From NCBI GenBank assembly GCA_023388635.1, contig JAEWFW010000064.1, positions 1 through 64,000 on the forward strand: DNA of 64,000 bases, read 5' to 3'. Positions 49,714 through 58,286 of the stretch are shown piece by piece. Source of the DNA: Bacillota bacterium (lineage in GTDB: Bacteria > Bacillota > Bacilli > Desulfuribacillales > Desulfuribacillaceae). The notes under the pieces are model-generated. The model was not told the origin of the DNA. It saw only the letters and a list, made by a program, of their open reading frames with translations, and did no database searches. The position numbers and the translations under genes were made by a program. Within the stretch, counting starts at the first letter, position 1. The number at the start of each line of letters is the position of its first letter.

Positions 49714-50529
49714 ATGATGTACAAGGGTATCAAAAAACATTATAATTATTTACTTATTATTTTATGTGTTATTGTAGTACAATGGGGATTAGTGGGTCAT
49801 TCATTGGCTACCGATGACACAGTCTCATCTCTGAAAGATGGACAGAGCCTCACGGAAATATCAGAGAATATACTCAATCTCATCAATCAAAATCAATATG
49901 AATCGGCGCGTGAAGAACTACATAAACTTTCCGCACAGTACCTGTCTAGTGGATTTCAATCTGAAAAAACTGTAGAAGCTCATAAGGCGTATGCAGAGCA
50001 AATTCTTTATGTTAAATCGGAATTGAATAAGCATCAGGTTGATCAGATGGCTTTATTAGATAGATGTTTGCAATTGTTCATAGCATCGGAAGTTTATGAG
50101 GGGAAAGATATGCGCGAATTTTCGAAACGTTTAGCGGCATTTTATCAAAATGCCGTAAATTTGCGCGATATCGTTGCGGCGGGAAGTTCCCAAGACATTG
50201 CGGAGACTGTCGGCAAAATCAATGCGGATTTTACCCTATTGAGCACTGCTATTCAAATAGCCTACCCACCGGAATATCACAACCAATTGCATTCGATGAT
50301 CCAGTACCTCAATTCACAAACAAAAGAAGTGGCAAAAATCAAAGAAGTTAGCAATCATTTAGTTACGGTATTAGGAACGATGCATCAGCATACACAGGAT
50401 ACGAATGCCCGGTTGATGACAGCACAAATGAGCGCAGGACATTATATATTTGGGATTTCCGCGATTCTTGCCGCGGCGTTTTTGGTCGTATTTCGGAGAA
50501 AGTGGCAACAAATATTAGATACTAATTAA
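49714..50529 (+). CDS. ypjB: Sporulation protein YpjB-like
   Basis: A 271-residue protein with an N-terminal signal or anchor (LLIILCVIVVQWGLVGHSLA), a long alpha-helical extracytoplasmic region, and a C-terminal helix IFGISAILAAAFLVVF followed by RRKWQQ. This two-anchor plan and the gene order match YpjB, a protein linked to sporulation in B. subtilis whose mechanism is not known. GGGGAGTGG precedes the ATG. It lies 15 bases before the GGDEF gene. Confidence 0.7.
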   Translation: MMYKGIKKHYNYLLIILCVIVVQWGLVGHSLATDDTVSSLKDGQSLTEISENILNLINQNQYESAREELHKLSAQYLSSGFQSEKTVEAHKAYAEQILYVKSELNKHQVDQMALLDRCLQLFIASEVYEGKDMREFSKRLAAFYQNAVNLRDIVAAGSSQDIAETVGKINADFTLLSTAIQIAYPPEYHNQLHSMIQYLNSQTKEVAKIKEVSNHLVTVLGTMHQHTQDTNARLMTAQMSAGHYIFGISAILAAAFLVVFRRKWQQILDTN

Positions 50530-50544
50530 GGAGTAGGAAGGTTT

Positions 50545-51630
50545 ATGCAAATAGCGACAGAACTCAGTTCAACAAAAAACATTATTTTACTATCTCTCGT
50601 CGGAATTCTAATCGTTATTCCTGTATACTGGTTACTGTACGGACATAACCTTACTACTGTTGACGGTATTTCTTTATTAATTCTCGGATTGTTAACGTAT
50701 TATATACACCAACGGATGGGACATGACGTACAAAAAGATCATATGCGTTGGAAGTTAATTTTCATGACAGAAATCTTACTCGTCTCGTTGGCAGTATATT
50801 TTTATGGCGGCGTCAGTGCTTCCATATACAAAATGTATTTTATTATTATTGTACAGATGGCAATTACATCGTCGACAAAATTTACTCTCGGGGGAATAAC
50901 GCTCATTATTCTGCTATATGGTTTAGCAGGGTATTTCAGCCCGCATACGGCATTTCAATTCAATACTTGGATTGTCAACAGTTTGTATTTAATGGGAAGT
51001 ATTATCCCGTTGATTTTGTTTGTAAGACGGGAGTATCAAATACGCATGCAGAATGAAGAATTATTCAAAAATGTATCGGAAGCGAACAAGCAATTGACGG
51101 AATACGCTTTGCAAATACAAGAGCTTGCTGTTACGGACAGCCTGACTAAACTATACAATCAGATCTATATCCATGAACGCTTGATGATCGAAGTGGAAAT
51201 AGCACGTAAAAATAATGCAATGCTCAGTATCGCATTTTTTGACATTGATGACTTCAAGAAGGTGAATGACACCTATGGTCACCAATACGGAGACCAAATC
51301 TTGCGAGCGATTGGGGCAATTGTGTTAAAGAATGCCGGAGGCTGCCGATATATCGCAGGCAGGTACGGCGGGGAAGAATTGATTGTCATTATGCCTCAGG
51401 CTGACAAAGCTCAAGCAAGCTATGTGGCGGATCAGATTCGTCAGCAAGTTTCACAATTAAATGTCTGTACGGAATCGGGTGAATGTGTTTCTGTCACGGT
51501 CAGTGTGGGAATTGCCACATTTCCTTTCGATGCCAATGATAAGGAATCTTTGACGAAGTTGGCTGATTTGGCTATGTATAAGGCAAAGAGACTGGGGAAA
51601 AATCGCATCGTAAGCTCTGTGGACAATTAA
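50545..51630 (+). CDS. Membrane diguanylate cyclase (GGDEF)
   Basis: A 361-residue protein with six predicted membrane helices in the first 165 residues, a short helical linker, and a GGDEF domain. The active motif is GGEEL in AGRYGGEELIVIMPQ, and the start of the domain DSLTKLYNQIYIHERL and FFDIDDFKKVNDTYGHQYGD are complete, so it should make cyclic di-GMP. The inhibitory RxxD site five residues before the motif is absent (RYIA in its place). It may balance the HD-GYP protein at 17148. It follows ypjB, and its stop overlaps that of the convergent YitT-type gene. Confidence 0.88.
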   Translation: MQIATELSSTKNIILLSLVGILIVIPVYWLLYGHNLTTVDGISLLILGLLTYYIHQRMGHDVQKDHMRWKLIFMTEILLVSLAVYFYGGVSASIYKMYFIIIVQMAITSSTKFTLGGITLIILLYGLAGYFSPHTAFQFNTWIVNSLYLMGSIIPLILFVRREYQIRMQNEELFKNVSEANKQLTEYALQIQELAVTDSLTKLYNQIYIHERLMIEVEIARKNNAMLSIAFFDIDDFKKVNDTYGHQYGDQILRAIGAIVLKNAGGCRYIAGRYGGEELIVIMPQADKAQASYVADQIRQQVSQLNVCTESGECVSVTVSVGIATFPFDANDKESLTKLADLAMYKAKRLGKNRIVSSVDN

Positions 51631-52451
51631 GTAGAAAACCCTTCGCCCAAAATTTCACGTGCATCGTTGACAATGATAAATGCGTCATTGTCAATTTCTT
51701 TTATAATGTTTTTTAACTTGATAAATTCCGAACGGTTGATGGCGCAGAGTACCACATCTTTGGGCATCCCCGTGAAGCCGCCTCTCCCGGCGAGCAATGT
51801 TGTACCGCGGGACATATCCTTAGAAATTCTGGCGGAGATCTCTTGGGCATGGTCGGAGATAATCATAACCGTCTTCGTACTATTGATTCCTTCTTGGACG
51901 AAATCGACGACACGGCTGGCAATGAAAAGACCGACGAGCGAATACATTGCAATCCGACTTCCCAGAATGACGGCGGAAACGCCAATGATTACGACGTCAA
52001 AGAAAAAGATCGTTTTCCCTAAACTAATGCCCATATATTTTCGGACGATACGTGCGATGATATCGACACCGGCTGTCGTCGCTCCGGCACGCAGAATGAT
52101 TCCCAGTCCAAGACCTGTGGAAACCCCTGAATACAAAGTCGCTAGCAGCAAATCGTTTGTCGGTATGCGTACACCGGCGGTAATTTCAATAAATACAGAA
52201 ACCGATATGGTACCAATGATCGTATAAAACAAAAATTCTTTTCCAATAAATCTCCACGCAATCAGAAAAAGCGGGGTGTTTAATAATAAAAACGTCCATC
52301 CCGTCGGCAAAGAGTATAGATAGTAGAGTAACAATGCAATGCCTGTAAAACCTCCTTCGGCGAGGTTATTGGCAATGGTAAACGCATTGAGACCGACAGC
52401 ATAAATCAATGCGCCTAATAGAATCATCCCGACCTTGTATATGATAGCCAT
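51627..52451 (-). CDS. YitT family membrane protein, YpjC-like
   Basis: A 274-residue protein of the YitT family with five or six membrane helices (for example MILLGALIYAVGLNAFTIAN, then GFTGIALLLYYLY) and a C-terminal DUF2179 domain (LRGGTTLLAGRGGFTGMPKDVVLCAINRSE-like, shown here in SRGTTLLAGRGGFTG). The transported substrate is unknown. The ATG at 52451 follows AAAGGG by seven bases. B. subtilis ypjC lies at the same place and belongs to this family. Its stop shares the TTAA of the GGDEF stop. Confidence 0.85.
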   Translation of the reverse strand: MAIIYKVGMILLGALIYAVGLNAFTIANNLAEGGFTGIALLLYYLYSLPTGWTFLLLNTPLFLIAWRFIGKEFLFYTIIGTISVSVFIEITAGVRIPTNDLLLATLYSGVSTGLGLGIILRAGATTAGVDIIARIVRKYMGISLGKTIFFFDVVIIGVSAVILGSRIAMYSLVGLFIASRVVDFVQEGINSTKTVMIISDHAQEISARISKDMSRGTTLLAGRGGFTGMPKDVVLCAINRSEFIKLKNIIKEIDNDAFIIVNDAREILGEGFST

Positions 52452-52522
52452 AATTATCCCTTTCATAAAAGAAAGTATTGATATCGATGAAAAACAATGC
52501 ATGTAGTTAGTATTCGGATTAA

Positions 52523-52552
52523 TTGACATTCGTTATTCATGGATGATATGAT
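52523..52552 (+). promoter_or_regulatory. Sigma-A promoter of the TrxB-like gene
   Basis: TTGACA (52523-52528), 18 bases, TATGAT (52547-52552), about 75 bases before the start. Confidence 0.6.
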
Positions 52553-52627
52553 TTCTTATAAATGCAAAGCAATTCGGAGAAATTAAACAAAATGCATGTA
52601 AATCAGAGAACGACTGGAGGGATTATC

Positions 52628-53626
52628 ATGAAGGATCAAATCTTCATATGTGATACACAAGCAAAGCAAGAATTACTCAACGGCAAGCAATACGATTTGG
52701 TGATTATCGGGGGAGGACCGGCAGGAGCGACGGCGGCAATGTATGCTGCGAGAGCTGATATCAATACATTAGTAGTGGATAAAGCGCCGGGAGCAGGGGC
52801 ATTGTCAATTACTCATAAAATAGCCAACTATCCCGGTCAAGCAGAAGAACAATCGGGAGAAGAATTGCTCATGAAAATGAGGACCCATGCGCAAAAATAC
52901 GGTGCTCAGTTTGTGCAAACACATGTACAGGGTGTGGTTTCTGATGATCAGTATAAAACTCTGTATACGACAGAAGGGATTTTTAACGCGAAAGCTCTGA
53001 TCATTGCGATTGGCGCGCGAGGCGGAAGAAAGAACAAGATTGAGGGAGAAGAAAGATTCCTCGGACGCGGTGTCAGTTATTGTGCAACGTGTGACGGTGC
53101 ATTTTATCGCGGCAAAACGGTCGCCGTAATTGGTGACAATGAAGAAGCCATTGAAGAAGCGATCGTGTTACATAAGTTTGCCAGTAAAGTACTTTTTTTC
53201 GTGCCTGGTAAAGCGGTTTCTGGAAACATAGAAATGGAAGTGCTCGATCAGTACGAGAATATTGAAGTCCAGTACATGACAAGAATTAGAGAAATTTCCG
53301 GTGATGAAACGGTGGAGCAGATTGTTACGAGTGGTCTTATCACGAATGAGCAGCAGCAATACTCGGTTGATGGTGTATTTATTTATCTATCGGGAAGTCA
53401 GCCGAACACAGATTTTCTTAACGAGATGCTGGAATTAACTGATGACGGTTATATCCAGGTGAATGAATATATGGAGACAAATGTTCCGGGAATATTTGCC
53501 GCCGGAGATATTCGCAAACCACCGATTAAACAAGTTGTCGTCGCTGCCGCCGATGGTGCATTAGCAGCTTTATCATGCGATAAGTTTTTGCGTCGGAAAA
53601 GCAGTATCAAACCGCAATACGATTGA
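52628..53626 (+). CDS. Thioredoxin reductase-like flavoprotein
   Basis: A 332-residue FAD and pyridine-nucleotide oxidoreductase of the TrxB family. The FAD motif VIIGGGPAGATAAMYAARAD, the redox pair in YCATCDGAFYRG (CxxC), the nucleotide site VAVIGDNEEAIEEA and the C-terminal GIFAAGDIRKPPIKQVVVAAADG are visible. The NAD(P) site reads GDNEEA where TrxB has GGGDSA, so cofactor choice may differ. There are about 20 extra residues at the N-terminus. It may be a second reductase, perhaps for bacillithiol or another small thiol, beside the housekeeping TrxB. Confidence 0.8.
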   Translation: MKDQIFICDTQAKQELLNGKQYDLVIIGGGPAGATAAMYAARADINTLVVDKAPGAGALSITHKIANYPGQAEEQSGEELLMKMRTHAQKYGAQFVQTHVQGVVSDDQYKTLYTTEGIFNAKALIIAIGARGGRKNKIEGEERFLGRGVSYCATCDGAFYRGKTVAVIGDNEEAIEEAIVLHKFASKVLFFVPGKAVSGNIEMEVLDQYENIEVQYMTRIREISGDETVEQIVTSGLITNEQQQYSVDGVFIYLSGSQPNTDFLNEMLELTDDGYIQVNEYMETNVPGIFAAGDIRKPPIKQVVVAAADGALAALSCDKFLRRKSSIKPQYD

Positions 53627-53648
53627 TTCAATCGCGGGTATTTTACAG

Positions 53649-53687
53649 AAAGCCTTGTGCACCTTTTCAAAAGGAACGAGGCTTTTT
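53649..53687 (+). terminator. Rho-independent terminator
   Basis: AAAGCCTTGT (53649-53658) and ACGAGGCTTT (53676-53685) form a stem with one G-T pair, followed by TT. Confidence 0.7.
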
Positions 53688-53730
53688 GTAAATCAAGATC
53701 AGTTATAAAATATAGAATCAGGAGCGTTAT

Positions 53731-54054
53731 ATGGAAACCAAATCGATGCAAGATATGCAGCAGGAAGTCGATGCGTACATCAGTCAATATAAAGAGGGAT
53801 ATTTCCCACCCATGTCATTGGTTGTGCGCATGACGGAGGAATTAGGGGAGTTGGCAAGGGAAGTCAACCACACTTTCGGAGAAAAGAAGAAAAAGCAAGG
53901 GGAATCCGAAAGTTCGATTGCATTGGAACTCGGAGACATGTTGTTTGTCATGATATGTATGGCAAACAGCTTGAACATCGATTTACAAGCAGCGCATGAT
54001 AAGGTATTGGAGAAATTCCGCACACGTGATGCCGATAGGTGGACAAAAAAATAA
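53731..54054 (+). CDS. MazG-type nucleotide pyrophosphohydrolase, YpjD-like
   Basis: A 107-residue all-alpha hydrolase. The metal-binding ExxE is in RMTEELGELAREV and the ExxD in ALELGDMLFVMICMA. The family cleaves nucleoside triphosphates, often non-canonical ones. B. subtilis YpjD lies before dapB at the same position and has the same size. CAGGAG precedes the ATG. It is single, 73 bases before dapB. Confidence 0.85.
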   Translation: METKSMQDMQQEVDAYISQYKEGYFPPMSLVVRMTEELGELAREVNHTFGEKKKKQGESESSIALELGDMLFVMICMANSLNIDLQAAHDKVLEKFRTRDADRWTKK

Positions 54055-54127
54055 CATGATTTTTCTCCATATCAATGCTACAATAGTTAAAACTAAAATC
54101 ATCGGTAAAATATAAGGAGTGCGAATC

Positions 54128-54928
54128 ATGGATAAAATTAGAGTTGCCGTCACAGGTGCCAATGGGCGCATGGGGCGTGAAGTATTGAAAATGGTTGTAA
54201 ATGATGCTGATCTTCAGTTAGTTGCAGCGATTGACCCGCGAACTTCCGCTATCGATGTCGCTCAAGTATTGGGGATACCGCTTACGGGAGTCGTATTTGA
54301 AAATGATTTGGAGCAAGCACTGGTCCGTTCACAGGCAGACGTGATGATTGATTTTACAAATCCTAATGTCGTGACGCAAAATGTAAAAACAGCTATTAAA
54401 TATGGTGTCAAACCGGTCGTCGGTACCACCGGTTTACAACAGGAAGATATCAAAGAATTTGATCAATTGTTGAAAGAACGGGATTTGGGCGGGATCTTTG
54501 CCCCGAATTTCGCTATCGGTGCAATTTTGATGATGCGTTTTGCGGAGCAAGCGGCAAAATATATGCCTCATGTGGAAATCATCGAATTACATCACGATCA
54601 GAAAATTGATGCTCCGTCCGGTACAGCACTCAAAACGGCAGAATTGATCGCTCAACAACGCAAAGCCTTTAAACAAGGCTTGGAAACAGAATACGAAAAA
54701 ATTGCCGGTGCTAGGGGAGCGGAGTACGAGGGATTCCGTGTACATAGCGTGCGGTTGCCTGGATTTATTGCGCACCAAGAAGTGATTTTTGGCTCCAATG
54801 GTCAAGTACTGACGATTAAACATGACAGTATCCACCGTGAATCCTTTATGCCTGGGGTCAACTTAGCAGTTAAAAAAGTTAAAGATTTCGTCGGTGCAGT
54901 ATACGGCTTAGAAAAATTAATTGACTAG
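54128..54928 (+). CDS. dapB: 4-hydroxy-tetrahydrodipicolinate reductase
   Basis: DapB reduces hydroxytetrahydrodipicolinate in the lysine and diaminopimelate pathway. The nucleotide motif AVTGANGRMGREV (8-20), TTGLQQEDI, PNFAIGAILM and the substrate loop ELHHDQKIDAPSGTALKTAE with the catalytic His and Lys are present. 266 residues. The ATG at 54128 follows AGGAG by nine bases. The product also supplies dipicolinate for spores. Confidence 0.96.
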   Translation: MDKIRVAVTGANGRMGREVLKMVVNDADLQLVAAIDPRTSAIDVAQVLGIPLTGVVFENDLEQALVRSQADVMIDFTNPNVVTQNVKTAIKYGVKPVVGTTGLQQEDIKEFDQLLKERDLGGIFAPNFAIGAILMMRFAEQAAKYMPHVEIIELHHDQKIDAPSGTALKTAELIAQQRKAFKQGLETEYEKIAGARGAEYEGFRVHSVRLPGFIAHQEVIFGSNGQVLTIKHDSIHRESFMPGVNLAVKKVKDFVGAVYGLEKLID

Positions 54929-54973
54929 CATATAGGCTTGGATGTGATGATAATTGAATCGACGTGATATTAA

Positions 54974-56104
54974 TTGAATATAGGAGTTATATGCTATCCA
55001 TCAGTGGGTGGATCCGGCGTTGTCGCGACCGAATTGGGACAGTCTCTCGCCGCAAGGGGGCATACGGTGCATTTCATTTCCTATGAGAAGCCGTTCCGTT
55101 TGCGCGAGCAATCTGATCATATATATTTTCATAAATTGACTATCAATGATTATGCACTATTTAAGTACCCACCTTACGAATTCACGCTCGCAAGTAAAAT
55201 TGCCGAAATTGCCGATCAATACTTTCTAGATGTACTCCATGTGCATTATGCCGTACCACACATCATGTGCGCCTATGTGGCGAAACAGATGCTTGCTGGT
55301 AAGCGCGATTTGAAAATTGTCACAACGCTGCACGGAACAGATGTGACAGTCATGGGGTATGATGCGCAAATGCAGCAGATGCTGGCGTTCTTTCTGCAAC
55401 AGTCGGATGCTCTAACAGCGGTATCTGACAGTCTTGCCACAGAAGCCAAACAGATATTTAATTTGCAAAGCGAAGTGCGCACGATCTATAACTTTGTCAA
55501 CATACAGTATTTTTCTCCGCAAAAATATGAGCAGAAATTTCGGGATATAATTGCTTTACCCCATGAAAAAATTATTATCCATGTGTCGAATTTGCGTTCT
55601 GTCAAACGACCGATGGATATTATTGAGGTGTTTTTGGCGTTACATACGGAGATTGCCTGCAAGTTGCTGATTGTCGGACATGGTCCGAATAAAAACAGGA
55701 TGAAACAGTATGTCAAGTTGCACAATTTGCAGCAAAAAATTATCTTCCTTGATGATCAAGCCGATCTGCCAAAGCTACTCGCCGTCAGTGACGTTTTTTT
55801 GCTGCCTTCCGAACAGGAAAGTTTCGGATTGGCGGCGTTAGAGGCGATGGCATGCGGCGTACCGGTAGTTGCCAGCGACGTCGGTGGATTGCCGGAATTG
55901 ATGGTGCACGGTGTAACGGGTTATCTCGCACCTGTCGGAGATATTCAAGCATTAGCGGAATATTGCCGATGTGTGCTGACAGATGACGACATCCATGCAG
56001 CGATGTCATTAGCGGCATATCATCGCGCGTATCAGACATTTAATACCGATACGATTGTCTCGGAATACGAAAACATGCTTACCGAAATATGTTATGCTCT
56101 GTGA
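54974..56104 (+). CDS. bshA: N-acetyl-glucosaminyl L-malate synthase
   Basis: BshA is the GT4 glycosyltransferase that makes GlcNAc-malate, the first step to bacillithiol. The N-terminus NIGVICYPSVGGSGVVATEL, the substrate segment VLHVHYAVPHIMCAY, the phosphate-binding NLRSVKRPMDIIE and the late LLPSEQESFGLAALEAMACG agree with the family. 376 residues. The only reasonable start is TTG 54974, and it lacks a good SD. B. subtilis bshB1 and mgsA, which sit between dapB and bshA, are missing here. Confidence 0.92.
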   Translation: MNIGVICYPSVGGSGVVATELGQSLAARGHTVHFISYEKPFRLREQSDHIYFHKLTINDYALFKYPPYEFTLASKIAEIADQYFLDVLHVHYAVPHIMCAYVAKQMLAGKRDLKIVTTLHGTDVTVMGYDAQMQQMLAFFLQQSDALTAVSDSLATEAKQIFNLQSEVRTIYNFVNIQYFSPQKYEQKFRDIIALPHEKIIIHVSNLRSVKRPMDIIEVFLALHTEIACKLLIVGHGPNKNRMKQYVKLHNLQQKIIFLDDQADLPKLLAVSDVFLLPSEQESFGLAALEAMACGVPVVASDVGGLPELMVHGVTGYLAPVGDIQALAEYCRCVLTDDDIHAAMSLAAYHRAYQTFNTDTIVSEYENMLTEICYAL

Positions 56105-56254
56105 CGTTTATATTCACTTAGCAGCCTACTGAAAAGAACGAAGAAACCGAGAACTTTTCTCATAATTATGACATCTCCTTTTCGTGATTAAGTGATTCTT
56201 AGGTAGTTTTTCAAGATTAGATCGACAATATCCAAATTGCATAGAGGAAATACA

Positions 56255-57247
56255 ATGGAAAAATATCAAACGCCGAAACATTCCCTGAAAAATTCCATAT
56301 TAACTCAATTAAAGAACGCAACAGACTATATTTCCGGTGAACAATTGAGCGGAAATTTACATGTTTCGCGCACTGCCGTATGGAAACATATACAGGAATT
56401 AAAAAAAGACGGGTATGTGATTGATTCCGTAACGAATAGAGGATACAAGTTGCAGTCTTCTCCTGATACGATCTCGCTTGTTGAGGTGCAATCACGACTG
56501 CAAGTGCGCGTTTTTGGGCACAAATACTGCCATTATGAGACATTGGAATCGACCAATACGACAGCAAAAAAATTTGCGGAACTCGGAGAACCCGAGGGAA
56601 CGGTCGTCGTTGCCGAACAACAAACCCATGGAAAAGGGCGTATGGGCAGACAATGGGCATCACCTAAAGGACGCGGCATTTACTTTTCTCTGATCATTCG
56701 TCCGAAGATTCCCGTCATGCAAGCGCCACAGCTAACACTCGTTGTGGCGACGGTCATAGCGGAGGCGATTCGCGAACAATACGCCGTCCCGGCGACGATT
56801 AAATGGCCGAACGATATCGTCGTGAACGGCAAAAAATTGTGTGGCATCCTCGTAGAAATGTCGTCGGACATGGATCAAATTCATCATGCCGTCATTGGCA
56901 TTGGGGTCAATGCCAACAATACGCGGGAAGAACTGCCGGAAGTTGTGACACAGTGGACACCGACTTCATTGTATTTAGAAACGGGATCACCGATCGACCG
57001 CGCCCACTTTACAGTATATGTAATCGAACAGTTAGAACGTGCCTATGAAATGTATCTGATGTCGGGATTCCGACCATTCCGCAGCAAATGGGAGTCGATG
57101 GCGTATTCCATTGGCAACGAGATCACGATTACGATGGTCGGTGAAACGATCCGCGGAATCCTGCTCGGCATCGAAGATTCCGGAGCGCTGGTGATCGAAG
57201 AAAACGGAATAAAGCGCACGATTCACAGTGGGGAAATCATCATTTGA
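56255..57247 (+). CDS. birA: Biotin-protein ligase and biotin repressor
   Basis: A 330-residue BirA with an N-terminal winged helix (GEQLSGNLHVSRTAVWKHIQ, about 28-47), so it also regulates transcription. The ligase domain has ETLESTNTTAKKFA, the biotinyl-AMP loop HGKGRMGRQWASPKGRGI, KWPNDIVVNGKKLCGIL and the C-terminal SH3-like part. The ATG at 56255 follows AGAGGA. The tRNA nucleotidyltransferase gene cca that precedes birA in B. subtilis is absent. Confidence 0.95.
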   Translation: MEKYQTPKHSLKNSILTQLKNATDYISGEQLSGNLHVSRTAVWKHIQELKKDGYVIDSVTNRGYKLQSSPDTISLVEVQSRLQVRVFGHKYCHYETLESTNTTAKKFAELGEPEGTVVVAEQQTHGKGRMGRQWASPKGRGIYFSLIIRPKIPVMQAPQLTLVVATVIAEAIREQYAVPATIKWPNDIVVNGKKLCGILVEMSSDMDQIHHAVIGIGVNANNTREELPEVVTQWTPTSLYLETGSPIDRAHFTVYVIEQLERAYEMYLMSGFRPFRSKWESMAYSIGNEITITMVGETIRGILLGIEDSGALVIEENGIKRTIHSGEIII

Positions 57248-57290
57248 CTCAAGGGATCAAATGATGCACAGTGCCTACGAGAATTAACAC

Positions 57291-57319
57291 TTGCACAAAG
57301 AAAAATTTTTCTATACACT
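57291..57319 (+). promoter_or_regulatory. Sigma-A promoter of panBCD
   Basis: TTGCAC (57291-57296), 17 bases, TACACT (57314-57319). The start would be near 57326 or slightly upstream, giving a leader of about 115 bases. Confidence 0.55.
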
Positions 57320-57323
57320 TATA

Positions 57324-57410
57324 TGCAAGGTGGTATCCTCAGGAACTGCACTTGCAATGATGATTCTCTGAGAAATTTACCTGCCTTCCAGTTGTTGACT
57401 GGAGGGTTTT
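57324..57410 (+). promoter_or_regulatory. Structured panB leader
   Basis: TGCAAGGTG (57324-57332) pairs with CACTTGCA (57349-57356) with one bulged base, enclosing TCC-TCA-GGA. CCTTCCAGT (57384-57392) pairs with ACTGGAGG (57398-57405), followed by a weak TTTT; this may be an attenuator. CTCAG/CTGAG (57339-57343 and 57367-57371 region) could form an alternative stem. Conserved structured RNA (the pan motif) is known upstream of panB in Bacillota; membership could not be verified by eye. Confidence 0.45.
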
Positions 57411-57443
57411 CTGTATTTTACTTACATGAGGAGGATCGATTCT

Positions 57444-58286
57444 ATGAAAAAAGTTACGACATCGACAATTCGCTCGATGAAAGGGAAGGAAAAAATTTCG
57501 GTATTAACTGCCTATGATTATTCCATGGCAAAAATTTTTGACGAAGCAGGGGTTGATGTGCTGTTAGTGGGCGATTCACTAGGCAATGTCATCCTCGGGT
57601 ATGATTCGACGATTCCGGTCACTGTATCCGATATGATTCACCATGGCAAAGCAGTTGTCAGAGGTACAAAGCGAGCGCACGTCGTCGTCGACATGCCGTT
57701 TATGAGTTACCAGACAAGTCAAAGGGATGCTCTGTGCAATGCCGCAGAAATCATGCGTCAGACAGGTGCATCGAGCGTAAAACTAGAGGGCGGTCGGGAA
57801 ATCGCCGACACGGTTGCGGCATTGACATCTGCCGGAATTCCTGTCATGGGACATCTTGGACTGATGCCGCAAGCCGTAAATCAAGCGGGTGGATATCTCG
57901 TACAAGGGAAAACAGTCAGTTCGGCACAGCGCATCCTTGAAGATGCGAAACTTCTCCAACAGGCAGGCGCTTATGCCGTGGTGCTGGAATGTATTCCGTC
58001 ACAATTGGCACAGCAAATCACCGAGCAGTTGGAAATCCCGACAATCGGGATCGGCGCAGGAGCACCATGCGACGGACAGGTGCTCGTCTGCTACGATATG
58101 CTGGGCATTTACAATAACATGAAACCGAAATTCGTCAAACAATACGCATCTCTGTATGATGCGATTTCCGCCAGTGTGCAAGCCTATAAACAAGAAGTGC
58201 AGAATGGGCAATTCCCTGCGGAAGAGCACAGTTATCAGCTTGCCGACGATGTGTTGTCGGAGCTCTATGGAGGGACGAAAGAATGA
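57444..58286 (+). CDS. panB: Ketopantoate hydroxymethyltransferase
   Basis: PanB makes ketopantoate from ketoisovalerate with methylenetetrahydrofolate. The metal site VGDSLGNVILGYDSTIPV, the segment ASSVKLEGG and GHLGLMPQ are present. 280 residues. GAGGAGG precedes the ATG at 57444. The stop overlaps the panC start as ATGA. It heads the panBCD operon. Confidence 0.96.
   Translation: MKKVTTSTIRSMKGKEKISVLTAYDYSMAKIFDEAGVDVLLVGDSLGNVILGYDSTIPVTVSDMIHHGKAVVRGTKRAHVVVDMPFMSYQTSQRDALCNAAEIMRQTGASSVKLEGGREIADTVAALTSAGIPVMGHLGLMPQAVNQAGGYLVQGKTVSSAQRILEDAKLLQQAGAYAVVLECIPSQLAQQITEQLEIPTIGIGAGAPCDGQVLVCYDMLGIYNNMKPKFVKQYASLYDAISASVQAYKQEVQNGQFPAEEHSYQLADDVLSELYGGTKE

Noticed and set aside
57326..57345. 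T-box-like phrase GGTGGTAT in the panB leader
   Set aside because: The T-box consensus AGGGTGGNACCGCG is only partly matched, the leader is too short for Stem I with a specifier loop, and panB is not a usual T-box target.
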